Shown piece by piece: positions 1 through 4,850 of a DNA stretch of 5,724 nt. Within the stretch, counting starts at the first letter, position 1; each line of letters opens with the position of its first letter. A program made the translations under genes and the position numbers. The DNA comes from JASFTV01 sp050050615 (GTDB taxonomy: Bacteria; Desulfobacterota; DSM-4660; Desulfatiglandales; HGW-15), in assembly GCA_050050615.1 (NCBI GenBank), contig JASFTV010000244.1, forward strand, positions 1 to 5,724. Direction: 5' to 3'. The notes beneath the pieces are model-generated. The model had not been told where the DNA came from, ran no database searches, and was given only the letters and a program-made list of their open reading frames with translations.

Positions 1-117
1 TTCGACCCTCAGATAATGGGTGAACTGATCTCCCAAGGTATCTGCGTGGGAAGTATGCATCTTTGGACCCATCTCATCAAGTTGGATGTTGTCGGCCGAC
101 ACCTGGTCGTTGTCCAT
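1..117 (-). CDS. Unidentified protein, N-terminal 39 codons (cut by window edge)
   Basis: The minus strand is open from an ATG at 117-115 to the left edge. The visible N-terminus reads MDNDQVSADNIQLDEMG and continues hydrophilic and acidic, with no signal peptide or membrane segment. An AAGCAGGT box lies 6 bases before the ATG and differs from the Shine-Dalgarno consensus AAGGAGGT by one base. By hand count, GC at codon positions 1/2/3 is about 59/28/64 percent, a coding-like profile. It would be the next gene after the peptidase on the same strand. The opposite strand is also open in register (1-138, ending TGA). That product is hydrophobic and rich in H, C and W, and has fewer purine-first codons, so I treat it as the shadow. 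I do not recognise the family. The frame could also extend upstream to an ATG at 183-181, but a TGA at 141-139 interrupts it. Confidence 0.5.
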   Translation of the reverse strand, partial: MDNDQVSADNIQLDEMGPKMHTSHADTLGDQFTHYLRVE

Positions 118-177
118 CGGAAAACCTGCTTCCACTGATCAGGGAGACTGTGTCGCAATCCGCTTTTCGCGCTCATC

Positions 178-270
178 TGTCATTTCGACCCCAGTGCAAA
201 CGGGGGAGAAATCTTGAGACACTCGACACTTACAGATTCAAGATTCCTCGGCTGTCGCCTCGGAATGACA
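178..270. repeat. Two-armed inverted repeat, each arm a hairpin (REP/BIME-like)
   Basis: The outer ends TGTCATTTCGA (178-188) and TCGGAATGACA (260-270) are inverted copies matching at 10 of 11 positions. The inner ends GAGAAATCTT (206-215) and AAGATTCCTC (240-249) match at 9 of 10. Each arm also folds on itself. The left arm is TTTC-ga-CCCC, a 9-base loop, then GGGG-ga-GAAA. The right arm is ATTCC-tc-GGC, loop TGTC, then GCC-tc-GGAAT (243-266). Paired hairpins in opposite orientation separated by a short spacer are the architecture of REP/BIME-type dispersed repeats. GTCATTTCGA-like repeats are, from general familiarity, common between genes in various bacteria. The element sits between the peptidase stop and the next minus-strand start, so it could also act as a 3'-end or processing structure in that transcript. 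Confidence 0.6.
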
Positions 271-341
271 TTATGACAAAGTCTCAGGGCGAAGGGGATA
301 ATGCCACGGACGACTCAGCACTGACAACTGACGTGTCTTCA

Positions 342-1454
342 CTAAAAATCATAAAAGTGTTTGTCTTTTGTGAGAATCCTTGGACCATTTTTCTCTATGA
401 CAAGCATCTCTTCCAGCCTGACGCCCCCCTTGCCGGGGATATAGATTCCCGGTTCATCGGTGACCACCATACCCTCTTTAAGTTCGACAGGTTTCTCTGG
501 ACCGAGCCTTGGACTTTCATGGGTCGCCAGACCCACGCCGTGCCCTAGAGAGTGGCCGAAGTAGTCGCCTAATCCAGCCTCTTTGATGATTTCTCGAGCC
601 GTGGCATCGGGCACGGTGCTATCCACGCCGGGCCGAATCTTTTCAAGCGCAGCGAGCTGGGCCTTGCGGACGGTCCTGTAAATCTTTTTGAAAATACGCC
701 CTGTTCCATTGAGAAAGATGGTTCTGGTCATGTCGCAACAATACCCATCCAATCTCACACCGACGTCCAGCGTGATCGGTTCCTTCGCGCGTATCTTGCG
801 GTCGGTCGGCACGGCGTGGGGAAGGGCACTGTTGCGACCGGAGGCGACGATAGGTGGGAAGGCAATACCTTCGGCGCCCCCTTCACGAGCGAGCCCCTCG
901 ATCTGCCAAGCGATTTCTCGCTCTGTACGCCCCGGTTCAAGGCTTGGTATGACCTCCTCCAGAATGTCAGACATAAGATCCGCGGATGCCTCCATGGCCC
1001 TTATTTCATCTTTATCTTTGACTACCCGCATATTTTCCACAAACTCTTTAAGGGGTTTGAGGCGGATGGCCGGGGAAAGTTTTCTAAGCCGCTTGGAAAG
1101 TTCTCGATGAAGGCCCCAGGTGATGTGGTTTTCTTCGAAGCCCAGGTTCTTGCTTCCCAGACGAACAAGCAAGTCGGGCAGGCTCTCAATCAGGCCCTTG
1201 TTCAGGGTGATCACCTCAAAATCGAACGCCTCCTTTTGGGCCGCTGTCGTATACCTCGAATCTGTTAAGAGGAAAGAGCTGGTATCGTTGATGAGGAGCG
1301 AGCCCGAGAATTCGGTCAGTTGCGTGTCCTCCGCCCGAAATCCCGAAAGATATCTCCTGTTCTCAGGCTGAATAATCCAAAGGGTGTCCACAGAAAGGGT
1401 CTCAAGTGCTTGTCTTAACGCGATCATGCGTTCACGGAAGGCGGATCTTTTCAT
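342..1454 (-). CDS. Xaa-Pro aminopeptidase/dipeptidase, M24B family (PepP/PepQ type)
   Basis: This is a cytosolic metallopeptidase expected to cleave Xaa-Pro bonds at peptide N-termini or in dipeptides. The 370-residue length fits the short M24B form (about 350-370). Residues 1-135 form a creatinase-type N-domain (PENRRYLSGF at 30-39, LLTDSRY at 62-68). Residues 150-365 form the pita-bread catalytic domain. All five dinuclear-metal ligands are present: D230 (TLDVG), D241 (CDMTRT), H305 (GHGVG), E334 (TDEPGIY) and E348 (VRLEE). The substrate-site histidines H213 (PHAVPTD) and H312 (THESPR) are also present. The start at ATG 1454 lacks a clear Shine-Dalgarno; M10 is an alternative, but it too lacks one. 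The gene diverges from the gsp operon and has no evident functional tie to it. Sequence alone cannot separate aminopeptidase P from prolidase specificity, so no symbol is given. No frameshift or missing motif is seen. Confidence 0.95.
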   Translation of the reverse strand: MKRSAFRERMIALRQALETLSVDTLWIIQPENRRYLSGFRAEDTQLTEFSGSLLINDTSSFLLTDSRYTTAAQKEAFDFEVITLNKGLIESLPDLLVRLGSKNLGFEENHITWGLHRELSKRLRKLSPAIRLKPLKEFVENMRVVKDKDEIRAMEASADLMSDILEEVIPSLEPGRTEREIAWQIEGLAREGGAEGIAFPPIVASGRNSALPHAVPTDRKIRAKEPITLDVGVRLDGYCCDMTRTIFLNGTGRIFKKIYRTVRKAQLAALEKIRPGVDSTVPDATAREIIKEAGLGDYFGHSLGHGVGLATHESPRLGPEKPVELKEGMVVTDEPGIYIPGKGGVRLEEMLVIEKNGPRILTKDKHFYDF

Positions 1455-1594
1455 GGGCTGTCCATCCCGTTCTACACTTAGAGAAAGGTTTTTGTCTCGA
1501 AAATGGTAACAGTCTCTTCAGGCCATAAGACCGTTTCGGGGGTGAACAATGGTGGAAGGAAGCACCGGGCCGGTGTAACCAGAGAGAAGAGACC

Positions 1595-1774
1595 ATGACC
1601 GATCGCGAAAAAGCCAGGGATGCTTGTGTTGCAACTGCTGTGACACTGTGTCAGCAGTCTATCAGACCCCATGGAAAATTGCAATTTCTGAAGGCACGGC
1701 TGCACCAGACGCTGACATTGGTTCTGGCGGGGTGGGCATGCTTGAAAGCCGGCTTTCTTGGAAGCGCTTTGTGA
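1595..1774 (+). CDS. Possible 59-residue small protein (weak)
   Basis: ATG at 1595 opens a 59-codon frame ending at TGA 1772-1774, preceded by a purine-rich run (AGAGAGAAGAGA, 1581-1592) that could serve as a ribosome site. The product begins MTDREKARDACV, with a charged N-terminus. Residues 38-58 are more hydrophobic (leucine-rich, one Trp, one Cys) and could be a poor membrane segment. Hand-counted GC at codon positions is about 58/49/53 percent, which is not a coding-like contrast. The overlapping plus frame (1624-1863) is equally open. A terminator-like hairpin pair follows at 1813-1854, as expected for a short independent transcript, so the region could equally encode a small RNA. I recognise no family, and chance is a fair explanation. 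Confidence 0.18.
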   Translation: MTDREKARDACVATAVTLCQQSIRPHGKLQFLKARLHQTLTLVLAGWACLKAGFLGSAL

Positions 1775-1812
1775 ATCCCGCCACGGTCGACGCCGAACCC
1801 TATCGCCTCTTA

Positions 1813-1854
1813 TTGGCTGTTCAGCCAAAAAGAACGGTCACCGACCGCGCTTTT
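1813..1854. terminator. Two adjoining hairpins, terminator-like
   Basis: The first hairpin is TTGGCTG-TT-CAGCCAA (1813-1828), a perfect 7-base stem. The second is CGGTC-ACC-GACCG (1835-1847), extended by AAAAG (1828-1832) pairing with CTTTT (1850-1854) across a 2x2 internal loop. Read on plus, the second stem is followed by CGCTTTTCTATCTT. Read on minus, it is followed by TTCTTTTT. The T-rich tails on both sides suggest a bidirectional intrinsic terminator, stronger on minus. Its place about 50 bases before the gsp promoter suggests it insulates that promoter. The 5-base core stem is short, so this is tentative. Confidence 0.35.
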
Positions 1855-1902
1855 CTATCTTAAGTGTTTCAAATTCCATAAGATCACTTCAATTGTCCTT
1901 TG

Positions 1903-1931
1903 TTGACACAAAACATGCCTCTTGGTAACAT
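1903..1931 (+). promoter_or_regulatory. Sigma70-type promoter for the gsp operon
   Basis: A perfect -35 TTGACA (1903-1908) is followed by a 17-base spacer and a -10 TAACAT (1926-1931, 4 of 6 consensus). The upstream flank is AT-rich. Transcription would start near 1938, leaving a leader of about 180 bases before gspF. It is the only good promoter seen ahead of the cluster. Confidence 0.55.
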
Positions 1932-1952
1932 ATTTGTTTAGTCAACCGTTAG

Positions 1953-1964
1953 CTTTTCGAAAAG
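1953..1964. repeat. 12-base perfect palindrome at the start of the gsp leader
   Basis: CTTTTCGAAAAG reads the same on both strands. It lies about 15-26 bases after the predicted transcription start and overlaps the AAAGAGAT ribosome-site-like sequence (1961-1968) of the first mini-ORF. It could be an operator, or an RNA hairpin (CTTT-TCGA-AAAG) that masks the ribosome site. No regulator can be named. Confidence 0.3.
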
Positions 1965-1972
1965 AGATCCCC

Positions 1973-2023
1973 ATGACCAGAACTTGTGAACTTTTCATAG
2001 ACCCAAACGGATACACGTTTTAA
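1973..2023 (+). CDS. Leader mini-ORF 1, 16 codons (tentative)
   Basis: The reading frame MTRTCELFIDPNGYTF ends in TAA. It is the only one of the three successive starts in this leader with a Shine-Dalgarno-like sequence: AAAGAGAT at 1961-1968, 6 of 8 to AAGGAGGT, spacing 4. Its stop is separated by a single base from the ATG of the next mini-ORF (TAACATG), the geometry of translational reinitiation. It may be a regulatory leader peptide. No run of a single amino acid suggests classical attenuation. A chance frame of this length is common, so the call rests on the arrangement. Confidence 0.25.
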   Translation: MTRTCELFIDPNGYTF

Positions 2024-2024
2024 C

Positions 2025-2117
2025 ATGGGAAGCACCATTGGAACAAACATCGGGGAAAAGTGGGGTTTTGTGGGTCTGTTGGGAACACTCAGCAACTGGG
2101 ATCCATTGATTCCTTAG
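2025..2117 (+). CDS. Leader mini-ORF 2, 30 codons, directly upstream of gspF (tentative)
   Basis: ATG at 2025 follows the previous stop by one base, and its own TAG ends 4 bases before the gspF ATG. There is no Shine-Dalgarno in front of it. The 30-residue product is glycine-rich (7 Gly), with a short apolar middle (WGFVGLLGTL, residues 13-22) and a C-terminus WDPLIP. It matches no family I recognise and is not a remnant of GspE, the usual gene before gspF. The likely role, if translated, is to carry ribosomes to gspF, whose start lacks a ribosome site. It could also be non-coding leader that happens to be open. Confidence 0.28.
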   Translation: MGSTIGTNIGEKWGFVGLLGTLSNWDPLIP

Positions 2118-2121
2118 AACT

Positions 2122-3348
2122 ATGCCCGTTTATGAATACACAGCCCTTGACAAGGGAGGTAAGAGCCTGAACGGCATCATTGATGCCGACAGCGCCTTGT
2201 CTGCCCGGCAAAAATTGAGGGGCACAGGTATCTATCCTGTGGAGATCAAAGAGACCTCTGCTCGGCCCAGGGAGAAACCTTCACGTTCCGCCTCTCTTTC
2301 GACTCTTTTGAAGCGGGTCAGATCGGGTGAGCTCTCCGCCACCACGCGACAGCTCTCCATTTTGCTTGGGGCAGGAGTTCCTCTTGTTTCCGCATTGGAG
2401 GCCCTGATTACCCAATTGGAAAATCCGAACTTCAAAAGGATCCTGGCCCAGGTCAAGGAGTCTGTGAACGAAGGCAACAGCCTTGCCTTCTCCCTTTCTC
2501 AGCACCCCAGAATATTCTCACAGGTGTATATCAATATGGTTCGAGCCGGGGAAGCTTCCGGCTCTCTGGATGTGGTACTGGACCGTTTGGCTGAGTTCAG
2601 CGAACGCCAACAGGCCCTGAGAGGGCGCTTCAGGGCGGCCTTGGCATATCCGATCTTCATGGCCTGCGTCGGGACTTTGATCCTCTTTTTCCTGGTCACC
2701 TTTGTCATGCCGAACATTACGAGGATTTTTGTCGAGATGGAGCAGACGCTCCCTCTTGCGACAATCTTCTTGATAGGGATGAGCCATTTTCTGAAATCCT
2801 ACTGGTGGGTTGTTCTGTTGGTTTTGGCGGGCATTGCTCTACTGGGCAAACAGTTCACGAAGACCGCGAAGGGGCAACACCTGTGGGATGAGGTGAAGCT
2901 CCGTGTGCCTATCTTGGGGACGATCAGCAGGAAAATGGCGCTTGCAAGATTTGGGAGAACCCTGGGCAGCCTGCTCCAGAGCGGTGTTCCCCTTTTGACG
3001 GCACTTGAGATCGTGCGGAACATTGTGAATAACGTGTTGATTGCGGAGGTCATTGACAGGGCCATGGATGAGATCCAGGAGGGCAAGACGCTTGCAGTTC
3101 CCCTCTCCCGGAGCCGGTGGTTTCCCTCCATGATGATCCAGATGATCAGTGTGGGCGAGCAAAGCGGAGAGCTGGAGAGAATGCTCCATAAGATCGCTGA
3201 TATCTACGAAGGGGAGACAGAGTCCCGGATCATGGCTGTGACCGCCATGCTGGAGCCGGCCATGATTCTAGCAATGGGCCTGGCCGTCGGGTTTATCGTT
3301 ATCTCTATACTTCTTCCTATTTTTGAGATGAATCAACTGGTCCGTTGA
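2122..3348 (+). CDS. gspF: GspF, T2SS inner-membrane platform protein
   Basis: GspF is the polytopic platform that couples the GspE ATPase to pseudopilus assembly. The 408 residues match the family's usual 400-405. The start MPVYEYTALD is the classic GspF N-terminus, which fixes the ATG although no Shine-Dalgarno is present. Two homologous cytoplasmic GspF domains are visible at about 70-195 and 272-400. They share the motifs GAGVPL (83-88) / QSGVPL (286-291) and RAGEASGSLD (141-150) / SVGEQSGELE (343-352). The membrane segments are about 175-197, 226-242 and 379-402, the standard three. LPLAT at 210-214, just before the second membrane segment, fits T2SS GspF. It is the first gene of the operon here, because no gspE precedes it. 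A 63-base gap to gspG follows. PilC of type IV pili is the paralogue to exclude; the GspG-K neighbours decide for GspF. Confidence 0.97.
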   Translation: MPVYEYTALDKGGKSLNGIIDADSALSARQKLRGTGIYPVEIKETSARPREKPSRSASLSTLLKRVRSGELSATTRQLSILLGAGVPLVSALEALITQLENPNFKRILAQVKESVNEGNSLAFSLSQHPRIFSQVYINMVRAGEASGSLDVVLDRLAEFSERQQALRGRFRAALAYPIFMACVGTLILFFLVTFVMPNITRIFVEMEQTLPLATIFLIGMSHFLKSYWWVVLLVLAGIALLGKQFTKTAKGQHLWDEVKLRVPILGTISRKMALARFGRTLGSLLQSGVPLLTALEIVRNIVNNVLIAEVIDRAMDEIQEGKTLAVPLSRSRWFPSMMIQMISVGEQSGELERMLHKIADIYEGETESRIMAVTAMLEPAMILAMGLAVGFIVISILLPIFEMNQLVR

Positions 3349-3411
3349 AGAGGAGGAAGGGGGTTTTGTAAGGGTCGAACGGAAACTCTCTAATCATGAA
3401 AGGCATAGAGC

Positions 3412-3855
3412 ATGCGTAATAAGAAGGTGCGCGATCACGGGTTTACCTTGATCGAAATTATGATCGTCATCGTTATTTTGGGCATACTGGTCTGGCAGAT
3501 CGCACCGAGGATTATGGGAAAGCCTGAAGAGGCCAGAAGGGTAAAGGCCCAAATGGACATTGCGACCCTTGAAACAGCGCTCAAGCTTTATAAGCTCGAC
3601 AACGGTCGTTATCCCTCTACGGAACAAGGCCTTCAGTCCCTTGTGGAACCGCCCACCGTTGGCGTGCTGGCCAGGAAGTGGCGCGAGGGGGGGTATCTGG
3701 AGAAAGGAAAGGTTCCAAAGGACCCCTGGGGTACCGACTATATTTATCTTTCTCCGGGCCTGCATGGTGATCTCGACATCACATCATACGGTGCTGATGG
3801 ACAGCCCGGCGGGGAAGGGGATGACAAAGATATCAATAATTGGGAAATGGAATAA
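3412..3855 (+). CDS. gspG: GspG, T2SS major pseudopilin
   Basis: GspG is the main subunit of the periplasmic pseudopilus. The 147 residues are typical. A short basic leader ends at G10, then comes the prepilin motif FTLIE with E15 at mature position +5. A hydrophobic helix runs to about residue 30 (FTLIEIMIVIVILGILVWQI). The globular part carries the GspG signatures YPSTEQGLQSL (67-77), DPWGTDYIYLSPG (104-116) and the C-terminal calcium loop, with acidic residues at D120, D122, D129, D137 and D138 within SYGADG...DINNW. The leader would be cut after G10 by prepilin peptidase GspO/PilD, which is not in the window. An AAAGG box (3399-3403) lies 8 bases before ATG 3412. The gene overlaps gspH by 35 bases. 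The calcium loop separates it from type IV pilins and supports a genuine T2SS. Confidence 0.98.
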   Translation: MRNKKVRDHGFTLIEIMIVIVILGILVWQIAPRIMGKPEEARRVKAQMDIATLETALKLYKLDNGRYPSTEQGLQSLVEPPTVGVLARKWREGGYLEKGKVPKDPWGTDYIYLSPGLHGDLDITSYGADGQPGGEGDDKDINNWEME

Positions 3856-4381
3856 CCGGTCTTCTGAAGAGGCGCCTTTTTTTCTGGAACACAGAGGCTT
3901 TACTTTTCTTGAAATCATCGTGGTTATTTTCTTGATTGGGCTGATGATCGCGCTGGCAACCCCCCGTATCCGTTATGCCGTGCTGACCGACAATCTCAAG
4001 ACAACGACACGGAGAATCATTGGCATGGTCAAGGAATTGAGAAACGAAGCGATCCGCGAACAAAAAGAGTATGTGGTTCACTTTGATCTGGACTCGAATC
4101 GATTCTGGATTGATTCGCCTTCCATGACCGAACAAGAGCAGGCGCGGGCACGTGAAAAGGCGTCCCCCTTTCCGGAGGACGTTCGGGTTCTGGACATCTG
4201 GTACCGGGCCAAGGGCAAGAGAATGAGGGGAGAGACCACGATCCGGTTCAACAAAAAGGGATACGTGCAACCATCCGTGATTCACCTGGGGTCGGAGGAC
4301 GGCAGATCCTTTACGCTCGAGTTGAGCCCGTTTTTGGGCAGGGTGAAGGTTATTGAAAAATATGTAGAATACGAGGCGTAG
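3821..4381 (+). CDS. gspH: GspH, T2SS minor pseudopilin
   Basis: This minor pseudopilin of the pseudopilus tip has 186 residues. The leader ends at G26, followed by FTFLE with E31 at mature +5 and a hydrophobic helix to about residue 47 (ending ALATP, as in GspH/FimT). The region RRIIGMVKELRNEAI (64-78) is the typical amphipathic continuation. A beta-rich C-terminal domain follows (FDLDSNRFWID, IRFNKKGYVQP). The frame is open far upstream, inside gspG, but the real start must lie near the prepilin motif. ATG 3821 has purine-rich GGGGAAGGGG immediately upstream and gives a 26-residue leader. ATG 3797 is possible but has no ribosome site. The gene overlaps gspG by 35 bases in another frame, suggesting translational coupling. 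The leader is longer than the usual 6-10 residues. Confidence 0.93.
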   Translation: MTKISIIGKWNNRSSEEAPFFLEHRGFTFLEIIVVIFLIGLMIALATPRIRYAVLTDNLKTTTRRIIGMVKELRNEAIREQKEYVVHFDLDSNRFWIDSPSMTEQEQARAREKASPFPEDVRVLDIWYRAKGKRMRGETTIRFNKKGYVQPSVIHLGSEDGRSFTLELSPFLGRVKVIEKYVEYEA

Positions 4382-4442
4382 AAAAGAGGTCATGACCCAT
4401 CGCGGGTTGTGCTGCTTTAGGAGATGAACAAAGAGGGCTACC

Positions 4443-4448
4443 AGGAGG
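4443..4448 (+). promoter_or_regulatory. Ribosome binding site that decides the gspI start
   Basis: A perfect AGGAGG lies 5 bases before an in-frame TTG at 4454. The upstream in-frame ATG at 4424 has AGGAG (4419-4423) touching it with no spacer, which is too close to work well. The TTG start also leaves a normal-length prepilin leader. Confidence 0.6.
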
Positions 4449-4453
4449 TTTTA

Positions 4454-4846
4454 TTGACGAAAAGGGCAACGGGCTTTACGCTTCTTGAGGTGATGGTGGC
4501 CATGGCCATTATTGCTATCACCTTAACCGCTGTTTTAGGGTCACAGTCTCAGAGTGTATCCTTTGCCACCGAAGCCAAGTTCAGCACCACAGCAGCCCTG
4601 TTGGCCCAGAGCAAGATGGCCGAAATAGAGGCTCAGGACCCGGAGTATTTGACCTCTGATTCAGGTGATTTTGGAGAGGATTTTCCAGACTACACCTGGG
4701 AAGCGAACGTAAGAGACGTTTTTCTTGATGAACCCGAGAACGCCTCCGACCACCTCAAGCAGATTGATCTAACGGTCTCTTGGGGGGAAGGCGAGCGCTA
4801 TCAATATCGGCTGAGACGGTACAGGTTCTCGCCTCAAACAGAATAA
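4454..4846 (+). CDS. gspI: GspI, T2SS minor pseudopilin
   Basis: GspI is the minor pseudopilin thought to nucleate the tip complex with GspJ and GspK. From TTG 4454 it has 130 residues, close to the family's usual 120-130. The leader MTKRATG ends at G7, then FTLLE with E12 at mature +5. The helix that follows is VMVAMAIIAITLTAVLG. The AALLAQSKMAEIEA segment is the recurrent GspI motif that follows the N-terminal helix (LAxxxAxxx-[LM]-AE type). The C-terminal half is acidic, ending in a short beta region (IDLTVSWGEGERYQYRLRRY). The alternative ATG 4424 would add 10 residues and give a 17-residue leader; its ribosome site is badly placed. A 72-base gap separates this start from the gspH stop, and the gspJ ATG follows 4 bases after the stop. 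Family assignment is firm; the exact start is less so. Confidence 0.93.
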   Translation: MTKRATGFTLLEVMVAMAIIAITLTAVLGSQSQSVSFATEAKFSTTAALLAQSKMAEIEAQDPEYLTSDSGDFGEDFPDYTWEANVRDVFLDEPENASDHLKQIDLTVSWGEGERYQYRLRRYRFSPQTE

Positions 4847-4850
4847 ACTT

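Larger units (their letters stand above)
1455..2121. other. Divergent intergenic region (667 bases), gene-poor
   Basis: This stretch separates the minus-strand peptidase from plus-strand gspF. The frames open here for 79 and 116 codons (1624-1863 plus, 1478-1828 minus) give Cys/Gln/Pro-rich, low-quality translations, and I do not support them. What it does hold is listed separately: a weak small ORF, a hairpin pair, a sigma70-like promoter and mini-ORFs in the leader. Two other palindromes are visible: CACCG-GGC-CGGTG at 1563-1575 and a perfect 14-base GAAAGCCGGCTTTC at 1744-1757. I found no convincing promoter for the peptidase gene, no tRNA, and none of the conserved segments of a c-di-GMP (GEMM) riboswitch. 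Confidence 0.7.

Noticed and set aside
1..10. TTCGACCCTC at the window edge as a tRNA T-arm remnant
   Set aside because: No acceptor stem or CCA follows, and the bases fall inside the more plausible minus-strand coding frame.
1..138. Plus-strand frame open from the left edge to TGA 136-138, resembling a hydrophobic protein C-terminus
   Set aside because: It is codon-register antisense of the minus-strand frame. Its product is enriched in H, C, W and V, and it has fewer purine-first codons. The minus frame has a start with a well-spaced ribosome site. The TGATCA at 136-141 supplies the stops on both strands. Kept only as an alternative.
688..1268. Plus-strand frames of 140 and 150 codons opposite the peptidase gene
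   Set aside because: They are shadows of the M24B gene, whose metal ligands and full length are intact on the minus strand.
1551..1575. GGAAGGAAGCA motif resembling the conserved SRP (4.5S) RNA loop
   Set aside because: The SRP helix needs CAGGTCC or similar before GGAAGG and pairing partners after AGCAGCC. Neither flank is present here, so the match is to the short purine motif only.
1478..1828. 116-codon minus frame in the divergent gap
   Set aside because: The translation is rich in Q, S, P, R and C without domain-like pattern, and several hairpins lie inside it. It looks like a chance frame.
1558..2036. GGAAGCACC occurring twice in the divergent gap (near 1558 and 2028)
   Set aside because: A 9-base repeat within about 700 bases is expected roughly once by chance, and the flanks do not match.
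1455..2121. c-di-GMP (GEMM) riboswitch ahead of the secretion operon
   Set aside because: Such riboswitches precede pilus and secretion genes in some delta-proteobacteria, but none of the conserved GEMM segments can be found in the leader.
3833..4393. 186-codon minus frame opposite gspH
   Set aside because: It is antisense to a clear pseudopilin gene, has a His/Phe/Arg-rich composition, and shows no recognisable motif.
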